This document shows positions 10,716-21,200 of a DNA stretch of 64,000 bases, piece by piece. Both the position numbers and the translations under genes were made by a program. The stretch is from Clarkia xantiana subsp. parviflora (Eukaryota > Streptophyta > Magnoliopsida > Myrtales > Onagraceae), in NCBI GenBank assembly GCA_036873135.1, contig JAPTYO010000026.1, forward strand, positions 4,506,001 to 4,570,000, read 5' to 3'. How positions within the stretch are numbered: position 1 is the first letter of the stretch; the number at the start of each line of letters is the position of its first letter. The notes below the pieces were generated by a model that was given only the letters and a program-made list of their open reading frames with translations, searched no databases and was not told the origin of the DNA.

Positions 10716-11094
10716 AGAAGAGGACAAGTGAAAGGACATTCTGATCTTAATCGTCGAAGTCGAAGCGTTTTAATCTGAACCGTTGAGATGAAACGAGCAG
10801 AATGGCAACAGGTGTAATGATGAAACGGCCTGAGAAGCACTTTTCAGAAAAAGTAGGCGCGAAAAATCAGGCACGGGTGCCAAAGACGTCGTTTCGTCAT
10901 CTGCTGCATTTAATGGCTGGGGAACCGAGGAGTCTTCTCAGATTTGGTGGTTATCCTCAAGATATCGAGGAAACGTGAACGAGAAGATTTGTATCAAGTG
11001 ATTGTATCAAGGGAAAGGTCCCCGACTCCGATGTCGGGAGGTCGGGAGTTGAAAGACACGACGAACTGTAAGTCCCTCATGTCTTGGGGGCAAA

Positions 11095-11764
11095 TGATGG
11101 GTTTCGCTATGGCCGTTAGGCCCTTTAACGGTGAGGAAATGGTGAATAGGCCCACTGGTCCCTAAAAGGAGGTCAAGAAGACCAAGGCGAAGGGTCCCGA
11201 CAGCGGAAATCCCGATGATCAAAGGTCCCGACAGAGTCGGTCCCCGATGATGAATCCCTGAGAACGATTGGCCCTGTCACGATCACGAGGGGCCCCGAGC
11301 GGTGACACAATGAGATAACTCTGGAGTCCCCAATATTAGTCGGGACTTGCTATCAGAGGTTGAGGCCGAGATACGCGGAGCGTGGCCGAGATAAGCGAGA
11401 TCATGGCCTAGATAGGCGGGATCGTGGCCGAGATACGCGGAGCGTGGCCGAGATATGCGAGATCATGCCCGAGATAGGCGGGATCGTGGCCGAGATAAGC
11501 GGAATATGGGCTAACCACCCCAACGGTTCATTAGGTAACTGAGGTACCTCTTCGCCTATAAAAGGGCAGAGGTTACCTCAGGTTACATACGTTTTGAATT
11601 ACACTCTTTGAGATTCCTGCTTGCCAGTTTATACGAGAACTCATTTAAGCATCGGAGAGGGATTCTGGGTCACCGCCGGGTCTATCCCCTCTTGCAGGAT
11701 TACGTGGAGCGAAGGAGCTCGGATCGTCGTCAAGACCGTACCGGAGTTCCACCGTGATCCAACA
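11095..11764 (+). repeat. LTR C: 3' LTR of element Z
   Basis: It starts TGATGGGTTT after GGGGGCAAA and ends GTGATCCAACA. TATA box at 11557-11564; CATCGGAGAGGG near 11652. It has its own version of the 20-bp GAGATAnGCGGnnnGTGGC repeats at 11365-11510. It is clearly diverged from LTRs A and B. Confidence 0.85.
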
Positions 11765-11861
11765 TTTTACAATGTAAACCTAGACCCCTATTTATACTAA
11801 AAACCTAGTCTAGATTACAGATAAAATTTAAATAAAATATGCTAACAGATAATTATTCTAG

Positions 11862-12048
11862 TGTTATGAAAAATATATATTATGGATGTTCAATAATATG
11901 TGTATATATCATATTCCTTATTTAGACCTTCCTTATATTGATTTTACTTCCTCTCCAAGTCTATGTAATCCCTATATAATGGCCCCTTATGTGTGATAAT
12001 AGATCATCCTCAAGTTCTCTCATTCTATTACTCTTTACTTTCGTAACA
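11862..12048 (+). repeat. 5' LTR of copia T
   Basis: TGTTATGAAA...TTTCGTAACA. A TATATAAT stretch (11975-11990) may be the TATA box. Inverted ends TGTTA/TAACA. Confidence 0.9.
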
Positions 12049-12062
12049 CGTTATCAGCACGA
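12049..12062 (+). other. Primer binding site region of copia T
   Basis: CGTTATCAGCACGA follows the LTR directly, a motif seen after the LTR in several plant copia families. Confidence 0.6.
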
Positions 12063-15000
12063 TATCGCTTAATTTATTTTATTACATCTACCTCCATTGT
12101 CAATCCCGTACCTAAGTCAAATATATCCATCAATCTAGTCCACAACATTCATCATATATCTTCTTCCAATAGCATAGATGGTGATTTGATTTTTTTATTC
12201 CCAAGAAGCAATACAAGATCATACCACGGGCACAGAGAAAGCAGAGGTTGGATAGTGTGTCTAACCACGATTGCGGCATCCTTCATGTGGTTAATATTTG
12301 CAGCATCAAGTCTCGATAGTCGATAAAGAATGGGAAGATTATAATATATATTTTTTTAACTGATTCAATTTATTAGGTTCTACCTATATTTTTTTATATT
12401 TTGTATTCTAACTAATATTATGTTTACTTGTCAACAATATGAAGAATTTACTGTATACGACATCACGTTGTCGACAAGAGGATGAACATCACACCGATCA
12501 CGTCGAATTATGTGGAGAAAGCTGACTTAATTAATCGATTGATTTCCCAAGGAGAGGATGAACATCACACCGATCTAGATGTCCGGGACTGCTCCACACA
12601 TATCAACTTCACCATCACAGATCATGGCTAGAACCGAAGACGAATACGATTACCTCTTCACGTAAAACAGATGAGTATACCTATTATGATATTATTACAT
12701 TAATATATGTATTAAACTGAGTAATTTGTTTCGGGTAAAAAAAAAAAAAACTATTTGTCTCGTATGATTAACTGAACATACAACATAGCTATTATAATCG
12801 ATTTGTGAATTATCAGTTGCAATTGATATAAAACAAATTGTTATATGCATCAATATACTATGCTCCCAGAAGTGAGTATAATAGCACATGAATTATTATG
12901 AAAAAAAAAAAAAAAGGTGTGGCCTAGCACATAGGTGCTTGATGCTTTGATATCTTTTTCGGTAATTGATGAAAATATATATATGCATCGCCCACTAGAT
13001 GTTCTTCGCTCTCTGAAGTGAGTGTTGCAACGTATGATTATATTGAGGATAATATACTCCACTCCCTGAAGTGAGTGTTGAAGTTTGTTATTAAATTATG
13101 ATATCATCTCTACTCCCTGAAGTGAGCATTACATTGTTTAATTACGACTCTGGAAGAGTACAAATACAAATATGATAATTATTACATTCATGGACATGTT
13201 TATTCTTAAAAGAGATGAATAATTTAGCATCATCATGATAACGATAAAGAATGATGATGCATTTTACAAATAAAGAATGCAAGAAGAAAATGCAAAGTCC
13301 AATTGATTTGGTAGAATGATAATTTTGAGAAGCGCGATGACGCTATCATAAAATTAATGATATTATGCAGCGCAAAGTTTGATCATATGAAGCGCGATGA
13401 CACTAGGCAAATATTGGCTTTGATGAAAAAAAAAAGTCATTGCATATATTATTGTTAATTACGATCAAGAAAAATGTATTATTTATAAATGGCGGATCCT
13501 GAAGATCCGATGATCTTGAAGATCAAGAATTCTCTTCTTTTAATAAATATATATATATATATATTTACGTTTCTTGCACTATATTTAAATATACATTTAT
13601 ATTTATATTTGTTGCACATTTACAGTTACATTTTTATTTCTTGCAATGAATTATATTTATTATATACATATATCATTATGCTCGTCGCATTTTATTATAA
13701 AATAATCCAGAAGATCAAGAGTTATTCAAAAGCTCAAGAATTACTACATTTAGGATCCAGAAGATCCCATAATGTATGAAAAATGATTTAATGAAGTAAA
13801 GATCTTCAAGTATGAAAAGTGAATCATGTAAAGCGTGAGTTATACATAAAGAATCCTAAAGATTCTAAGAAATCATGAATTATCATGAAGATCCTAGAAG
13901 ATCTGGAATGAATAAAGGAACCTGAAGATCTTAAAAATTTATGGGACTATGAATTAATGAGATTGAAGATCCCTAAAGATTTTGAATTATGAACAGAGAT
14001 CCTAAAGATCCTGAATTATTTCAAATAAATGATCTTGATGAAAATGGATCTGAATATCATAAGAGATTTTGCGATATAAACAAAAGATCATTAAAGATTT
14101 TGAGTTACGAATAAGGATCCTGATATATTTTGAGCTATAAATGATCCCGAAGATCATGAAATTGAGCATTAATACGAAGTTATTTCTTTACATTTTTTTA
14201 TTATTGTTATTTATATCTTACATATACAGTATATATTATTATAAATAATTGATTACTCCGCAATCATCATTACGATGACGATGTGTAAAATAAAAATATG
14301 CGGATTATTTTACAAGAGATACATGACATATCTCCTACGGAAATACGAAAGATATACATATCAGTTAAACAAGAAGTTTACTGATGCATTGAGGTAAACC
14401 ATAAGTTTTACCCATATAATATAATATTCGGCGTGACTAGTGAAAGACCATTCTGGATCACTTGTGCTGCGCAAAATATTATTTTGAAGAATCTGAAGAT
14501 TCTCCATAAATCATTACGATGCTTGCTCTCAAAGAAAATTAATTATGTGATCATCATCAACCGATGTCGGGATAAAATCCTGTTATTTATGGAAATTATA
14601 TAAGGTGAATGTTCACTTGCCATGTGGACCGATACATTATTTTGAAAGATGCATCTACAGTATGGTCACATGTGCGTTGAATATGAATTTGCAAGAACAA
14701 ATTCCATTTTATGTAATAAAGAATGATGATGATATTAAAAGTTGATATTTCATATAAGAATCAGACAAATGCATGCCTAGATTCACAGTATAGCATAAAA
14801 GCTACAAGAGCCTCCAATTAAATAGCTAAACTGCTACCAAATAGAGCAAATTGAGTACAAATGCATGCTATTATGAAAGTGGCAATATAATTGCGCATCA
14901 AGCCAATTTTAAATCACAGTTCTCCCTATTACAACCAATTTTTGGTGAAGAGACAAATTCCCATATATGAATTTTATAAAGTGCGATATATATTTGAATT

Positions 15001-17146
15001 GCTCCACCGCAACGCACTAAGATGGGTATGGAATGTTGGGAAAAATATGTTGGATAAAAACAATTTATTGGGAAAAATTACTGATATATATTTAAAGCAG
15101 GAATTGCTGATTGTTATTGATGAACAACTTTTCCCAACATTAGGGGGAGAAAAGAAGCAGCTGGCAGAAAAGAGATTGACTGGAAAAAAATTGTTATTAT
15201 CTCATTTAGATCCTCGCACACTGAGAATATGAACCTGAAGTTCAAAGAGATAAACATTTTCAAATACTGCCAATAAGTGACTTTATGCGACCCAGAAAGT
15301 CATAAGTTAAGTAACAGCTGCAAATGCTCCAATTTGAAATGTCCTGGTTGGACAAACTATAATGAAAAATAATTCAAGCCTGAAGTGAGTGATATTGGTT
15401 CCAAATATTTTTAACAAGAATGGAGCACGGAAAGAAAATAGATAAATATGGTATTATTACAGAGGCGATTTCCCAAAAAGGAAAAGAGACATAACTAAAT
15501 ATGAAACCCCATAAGTGGTTCAGGTACCTGAAAACAATTGTAATAAAGAGATCTCGATGAGTTATGTCATTAATGGGAATTTATGGAACCAGGCATATCA
15601 AGTTGTCGACAACTGTTTTGAATATTATTCATGAGTAAATTCATAAAACAAGATAAGGATCTTAAGCTCAATATGTCAAATAATCATTATGATTGGCCAA
15701 ATCTTGAAAAGACGCAAGTAAGAGCATGAAAAATGCAGAATGTGATAGCCAGTGGATATAAATAATATATGCGTAAATAGATTGCCTCGTAAGATAGCCA
15801 CAACCCGTGGTACAAAGACTTTTCCGCAGAAAGATGACAATTATTATATGAATAATTTGGTGGAGGAATAACCTTCAAATACATTATAATGTTGGCAGTC
15901 ATACAAGGTTGAATAATTTTATAGCCTATTTGGGTGGCTAATTTGAGAGTGAAATCCACATAAAAATCCCAAAATGATTTAAAATGCTAGCATGAATATT
16001 TTCAAGAATGTTGGATGATAAAAACATTGTACCATTTACGGGTTGCTTATGGTATATTATCCCCATTATATCAACATTTGAGCTAAGTTGTAGCGAATGC
16101 TAATATAAGTATAAGAATAAAACAAATTGATATTTGATAAGATGAATTGATCACGCTATAGCCGAAAGGGGTATCGCGTGAGGAGGAGAATTTGAAGATA
16201 TTGAAACTCCTGAAGAGTTTTAAATACAATCAATTTATTGATGATGTTAAAATTCAGACGAAATATATTGAAAGGACAAAAGTTTGGCTCAGCCTGAAGA
16301 TCGAGTACTTAAGATATTGATTGATAATATTCTTGTCCAATAAGAAAAATGTCTTAAAGCTACGTTGCATAGCTACACATCTATTGAGTACCTTAATGGT
16401 TGTAAGAAATATAGATTTGAATAAATATATTTTCCGTCCTCGTGAGATTGATGAAAAACATAATGGTCCAGAAGTACCTTAAATAGTGCTAAAGTAGCGC
16501 TAATATATCTTGCTAATTACAAGGAACATGCTATATTGGTTATAAGCAAGATTTAGTTCTTCCATAATATTATGAAATCGGAACAATGTTAAGAAAATAT
16601 TGCGGTATCTCCGAATGACGAATTACATGAGTTTATTATCAGATAGAATCAAGTCCTAAATCAGTTGGCTGTGCAAAATGCAGGTTAGATTATGAAATGT
16701 TCCATTATTTTGTATATTTAAAGATAAAGCAGGTTATATAGCTCCAGTTGAAGAATAATGTTACATCAAAGGAGACAAGACGAAACATATTTTCCCAAGT
16801 TATTCATCCACGATGTTTAGAAGAAGGCAACATAACATCCAACAAGTATGTGCGGATTTATTCCTGAAAGTTTACCGACTGCGAAATTTGAAGATTGGTG
16901 AACAATACTGATTTGCGTCGATTTAATGAAATTACACGATATCAACATCAGGGGGAGAATCTACACTGCTGCACTCTTTTTCCCTTAACCAAGGTTTTAT
17001 CCCACTGGGTTTTCTTGGTAAGGTTTTTGACGAGGCAGCTTACAAAAGGGATACATAATTGTGTACTCTTTTTCCTTCACTTGATTTATATCCCACTGGG
17101 TTTTTTCTAGTAAGGTTTTAACGAGGCACGATTCCCTTATGAACAT
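12063..17146 (+). pseudogene. Degenerate gag-pol of copia T
   Basis: No long frame exists. Short + strand stretches match copia pol. Near 15530-15610 is a sequence like SYVINGELWNQAY, the region before RT. Near 15690-15730 is NDWPNLEKTQ, which precedes RT in copia. Near 16870-16910 is LPTAKFEDW, close to the C-terminus of RNase H. Frameshifts separate these pieces. The AT-rich 5' third (12300-13480) has four copies of CTCCCTGAAGTGAGTRTT at 12860-13130. I cannot delimit gag. Confidence 0.6.
13490..14165. repeat. Scattered GATC...GAAGATC dyads in copia T
   Basis: GATCCTGAAGATC, GATCTTGAAGATC and variants occur about fifteen times with irregular spacing. Each is a short near-palindrome (GATCnT/GAAGATC). 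No unit length is fixed. Confidence 0.6.
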
Positions 17147-17343
17147 CTAAGGGGGAGTGTTATGAAAATATATATTATGGATGTTCAATATTATGTGTAT
17201 ATATCATATTCCTTATTTAGACCTTCCTTATATTGATTTTACTTCCTCTCCAAGTCTATGTAATCCCTATATAATGGCCCCTTATGTGTGATAATAGATC
17301 ATCCTCAAGTTCTCTCATTCTATTACTCTTTACTTTCGTAACA
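17147..17343 (+). repeat. Polypurine tract and 3' LTR of copia T
   Basis: AAGGGGGAG (17149-17157) precedes the LTR at 17158-17343. Upstream, two copies of the block 'CACTGGGTTTT...GTAAGGTTTT...ACGAGGCA' (16990-17130) form the stereotyped 3' UTR seen in many plant copia elements. Confidence 0.85.
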
Positions 17344-17643
17344 TCTAGAGAATATTCCTAAGGATATTTATATTTACAGATAATTATTTATTTTGAATAA
17401 AAAATAATGTCTGGAGATAAATATCTTACAGATAATTTTCTAAAATAAAAAAAAAAATTATTATATATATATTTTTAAATATTCCGAAAATATTAAAGAA
17501 ATTCGAAATAATTTAAAATATATTTATAATAATTTTCCTAATGTGCCCTTGAGCATTTTTGGAAACTTTGTGGCTTGACGCGTCCGGAATTCGATGTATC
17601 ATGTGTAATGTCGTTACGTCCGGGTCAAAATCGAGTGTTTACA

Positions 17644-17661
17644 ATTTGCCCCTCTTTGGAC
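17644..17661 (-). other. Polypurine tract of element O
   Basis: The minus strand reads CAAAGAGGGGCAAAT directly before the LTR start TGTAAACACTCG. It fixes the border of the left LTR and the orientation of O. Confidence 0.75.
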
Positions 17662-17789
17662 GGACTCTCGTAGAACGTGTTCGAAGGGGTTTGTCCAAAG
17701 ATGAAGAAGCACTGATTTTGACCAGAAAGTATATTCTCTTCCAATTCCTCAAAGTCTTCAAGGTGGCTCATATGCTTATTCTGGTGCGG

Positions 17790-18895
17790 AAAGATAAAAC
17801 CTCTGTCGGCGGGACGCCTGTTGGCGGTGCCTCCATTAGTGATGCAGAAAGTAAAGCCTCTAGTGGCAATGCGGAAAAGTAAAACCTCGGTCGGCGGTGC
17901 CCCTATTGGCGGTGCCTCCGTTGGCGGTGCAGAAAGTAAAGACCTCGATCGACTATGCCTCCAGTGGCGTGCGACAAGGAAAAGCCTCCAGTGGCGGTGC
18001 GGAAAGTAAAGCCTCCAGTGGCGTGCAGAAAAGTAAAGCCTCCAGTGGCGTGCGGGAAAGTAAAGCCTCCAGTGGCTTGCAGAAAAGTAAAGCCTCCAGT
18101 GGCGTGCAGGAAAGTAAAGCCTCCAGTGGCGTGCAGAAAAGTAAAGCCTCCAGTGGCGTGCGGGAAAGTAAAGCCTCCAGTGGCTTGCAAAAAAGTAAAG
18201 CCTCCAGTGGCGTGCGGAAAAGTAAAGCCTCCAGTGGCGTGCGGGAAAGTAAAGCCTCCAGTGGCGTGCAGAAAAGTAAAGCCTCCAGTGGCGTGCGGAA
18301 AATTAAGGCCTCTAGTGGCGTGCGGGAAAATAAAGCCTCCAGTGGCGTGCAGAAAAGTAAAGCCTCCAGTGGCGTGCGGAAAAGTAAAGCCTCTAGTGGT
18401 GTGCGGAAAAGTAAAGCCTCCAGTGGCGTGCGGAAAAGAAAAACCTCGATTGACGATGCCTCCAGTGGCGTACGACAAGGAAAAGCCTCCAGTGGCGTAC
18501 AGTAAAGTAAAAACCTCGATCGGCGATGCCTCCAGTGGCGTGCGACAAGGAAAAGCCTCTAGTGGCGGTGCAGAAAGTAAAGCCTCATATTTCTGAGAAA
18601 TGCCTCTAGTGGCGTCCGATGGAGAAGAGCCTCTAGTGGCGTGTGTCGGAGAAATGCCTCTAGTGGCGTCCGTTTGGAGAAGAGAATCTAGTGGCTTCCG
18701 TTGGAGAAGAGCTTCTAGTGGCGTCCGTCGGAGAAGAGCCTCTAGTGGCATATGTCGGAGAAATGCCTCTAGTGGCGTACGTCGGAGAGATGCCTCTAGC
18801 GGCGTCCGTTGGAGAAGAGCCTGTAGTGGTGTATGTCGGAGAAGAGCCTCTAGTGGCGTTGGTTGGATAAGGGCCTCGAGTGGCTTGACGTCTTG
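17790..18895. repeat. 27-bp minisatellite, about 40 copies
   Basis: The unit is AAAGTAAAGCCTCCAGTGGC plus GTGCGGA, with a second subfamily (CCTCTAGTGGCGTCCGTCGG plus AGAAGAG) from 18600. Because 27 is a multiple of three, reading frames stay open on both strands for up to 345 codons (17903-18940 minus, 17897-18505 and 17955-18596 plus). They are repeats of nine residues and I do not call them genes. It lies just inside the polypurine tract, where Tat elements have their 3' UTR. Confidence 0.9.
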
Positions 18896-19189
18896 AATGC
18901 ATGTCCCTAATTTTTGCCTAAGTTGCGCATGACGCAACAACTTAGCGGGATTTTTTTTTTTTTTAATCTCTCATATTCTCCCCTTTTGCCACGGTCAAAA
19001 TTTTAGACCGTGCTCCTCGGTTTTCCTAATTTTTGCATGGATTGCCCCTTGGGGTTTTTATTCCATCGGGATTTTATTTTCTCTCCTTTTGCCATGATTG
19101 CAATTTTTGAATTTGCTATCATGCCCCTCATTTCCTAATTTTGCCTAGGCTGCCCTTTCGGGTTTTCAACCTAACGGAAGCGCTCCTTT

Positions 19190-19815
19190 TTTGGTAGTCG
19201 ATTAAACGGTGGCTGTGACCTGTACTTTATTTCCCGTCTCGATGCGAGAGTATTTGTAGCCATTTGGAGGGTGGCTGTGACCCTTTCCTCACCGTCTTCA
19301 ATGTCGTGAGAGCTCTTGTGATTTGTAGCCATTTGGAGGGTGGCTGTGGCCCTTTTATCTATTTCTATCGTCGATGTTCCGGGGAGCGCTCTTTCGATTT
19401 GTAGCCATTTTAAGGGTGGCTGTGCCCCTTTCAAATGATTTCCCGGCCTCACAAGATTCATGAGAATACTCTTTATATGTAGCCATTTTGAGGGTGGCTA
19501 TGGCCCTTTCAACAATCTCTCATCCTCTCAGGATTCGAGGAACACTCTTTGTAGGTAGCCATTTTAGGGGTGGCTGTGGCATTTTCACTCATTTCCCCCC
19601 TTCAATATTGCGAGAGTATTCTATATCTGTAACCGTTTGAAGGATGGTTGTGGCTCTTTATTTTGTAGTTGTTTTAGGGACGACTGTGGCCCTTTATTTT
19701 GTAGTCGTTTTAGGGACGACTCTGGCCCTTTTTTATTTTCCCGCCCTTACAAGATTCGCGGGGTCACTCTTTTATCTGTAGCCATTTGGAGGGTGGCTGT
19801 GACCCTAAAGAAAAC
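19190..19815. repeat. Tandem array of about 75-bp units
   Basis: About eight or nine units contain TGTAGCCATTTGGAGGGTGG followed by CTGTGGCCCTTT and a variable stretch with a GAGAG/ATTC core. 18896-19189 is T-rich spacer with related short phrases (GCCATGATTGC, GCCCCT). Confidence 0.8.
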
Positions 19816-21200
19816 TGAGTTTTTGCTCTTTTTTTTTTTTTACTTTTTTCATCTCACCTTTTGCCATGACTGCCCCTGCGGGTTTTCAATCATGCCCCTC
19901 TCCCTGACTTTTACCTACGTTTTCAACATAGCGGGAATTCATGTTTTTCTCTCTTTTTTCTTTTTTCAAATGGAAAGAAAATCTACAGAAACTAATCAAC
20001 AACAACTATGCCCCTAATAGCAGATTAAACCTTTTAATTTCTCAGAACTTCTCTGGAGGAAAACTTGTCAAATAAGTTGATTATGCCGATGTCTTGATTG
20101 GAGGATCCTTCAATGGGTGGGCGACACCGACAATAATTTCTTATTCTTCTTCTTCCTCTCAAATGCTCTTTTATTAGCACGGTCGATCTTCATGGAATCT
20201 CGATCTTTTTTTTTTAATAGGAAGATCTCTGGATGTCTTCTATCTTCAACAATGCTTGATCTTAACAGGAATGTCCCACGGCTACATCTGACTGGTTCAT
20301 AATTCGTCGCATGTTGGACGAATGGCCTGATTAATGAACACACATGGATGGTGTTGAGTTTGACACAGTAGTCCGCAAATGGTAAACTTAGGCATAGATA
20401 TCGTCCGAGGTATCTGGGATAACTGGTATAAGAATGGTCGGCGAGCGAAGGGCCGTTCATGAGATGTGCTCTTCAGGAGTTTTGATTTGGATGATTATCC
20501 AAGATGCACAACGAGTAAGGAAAAACTCAAATTTCGGAGATAAAAATGATCGCAACTTCTCTTACCTGGGAATTGGATTTTTCAGTGGGCAATGTGCTCG
20601 CTATGCGACTGGACCTGCTGCATGTCCTGATTCTCTTGCTCCACAATTTGTGTATGTACACATGCTGAAAAGTACATGCCCCTAGTGGCAGTCTGAAAAT
20701 TTCAAAGCTTTTTTCGGAAAAGGATTCGGTTGATCGAGTCAAGCTACATTGATCGGCACATTGAATCTTCACGGGATTCTCGATGATCTCTTGAAATTTC
20801 CTCATCTCCTGACATGTCCGATCTCAAAGGGAGATGCCCCATGGTTACCGCTGAATGGTTTAAACCTGGCCACATAACGGTTGTATACCTCGTCTTGGTA
20901 AGCGTATAAATTTCACACATGGTGGGTGAAATTTTTCATAGAAACTCTTTGAAGCGCTCATGTTTCACACGGTTGCGGCATTGGTTGAAGTGGTCATCCG
21001 ACCTGCAAAGAGTAGGGACACTCAAATCTCAAGGAAAAAATTAAGTACAATTTAACGCACCTCAACGTTAGATATCTCGAGTGTGCAATTTGTTCCATGT
21101 GCAACTGGATGACTGCATGTTCTTTTTTGTTGCCCCATTTAGCTGGCACAACTTATGTGTACATGATACCTTAACCAAGGGTACCTGAAAAGGGTGAATG
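19816..21200. other. Interior of element O between arrays, no coding recognised
   Basis: Two blocks (about 20480-20700 and 20990-21190) resemble each other (phrases CTCGCTATGCGACTGGACCT / GTTCCATGTGCAACTGGATG and GCATGT...TGTACATG), suggesting an old repeat of about 500 bp. A 116-codon minus frame (20110-20460) has no feature I recognise. Confidence 0.5.

Larger units (their letters stand above)
8630..10830. repeat. 2.20-kb tandem duplication, copy 2
   Basis: The copy begins abruptly with CTGTTGTCGG directly after the Z sequence ending ACGGCCT and repeats 6444 onward at an offset of 2186, then 2201. The change of offset is one extra 15-bp unit (ACAATGTCGGTTCCG type) near 9957. After 10830 the Z sequence continues where copy 1 was cut, so the duplication came after Y inserted into Z. 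Confidence 0.9.
8322..11764 (+). mobile_element. Element Z: 3' end of a second Tat-type element hosting Y
   Basis: The visible parts are 8322-8629, repeated as 10523-10830, and 10831-11764. They start inside intron 1 of the Z aORF: on the minus strand ATGTCTG then GTAAG, with ATG at 8332-8334 and 10532-10534. The antisense promoter, spacer, polypurine tract and 3' LTR (LTR C) follow. It is diverged from Y but colinear. Its right end (11764) lies in the left LTR of the Ogre-like element O. The remainder lies left of Y, outside the window. Confidence 0.75.
11862..17343 (+). mobile_element. Copia T: complete but coding-dead Ty1/copia element
   Basis: It has LTRs of 187 and 186 bp, target duplication TCTAG (11857-11861 and 17344-17348), a primer binding site after the left LTR and a polypurine tract before the right one. 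Copia pol remnants read on the + strand. The LTRs differ by one substitution and one A, yet no pol frame survives. Confidence 0.85.
11765..17643 (-). repeat. Left (3') LTR of element O, in two pieces (11765-11861 and 17349-17643)
   Basis: The two pieces match 25955-26289 of the right LTR, including the minus-strand TATA region (CCCCTATTTATA, near 11790) and CCTTGAGCATTTTTGGA. The last part, up to TGTTTACA at 17643, is missing from the right LTR. The 5' portion of this LTR was displaced by Z and is not in the window. Confidence 0.8.

Noticed and set aside
13489..13779. 96-codon frame rich in Tyr, Leu and Ile
   Set aside because: AT-rich sequence in the decayed interior of copia T; hydrophobicity follows base composition.
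17790..18895. CRISPR-like appearance of short repeats
   Set aside because: The units are contiguous with no unique spacers; eukaryotic retrotransposon context.
17897..18940. Long open frames (202, 213 and 345 codons) that look like repetitive proteins
   Set aside because: They come from a 27-bp tandem repeat whose period is a multiple of three; frames overlap on both strands and have no family features.
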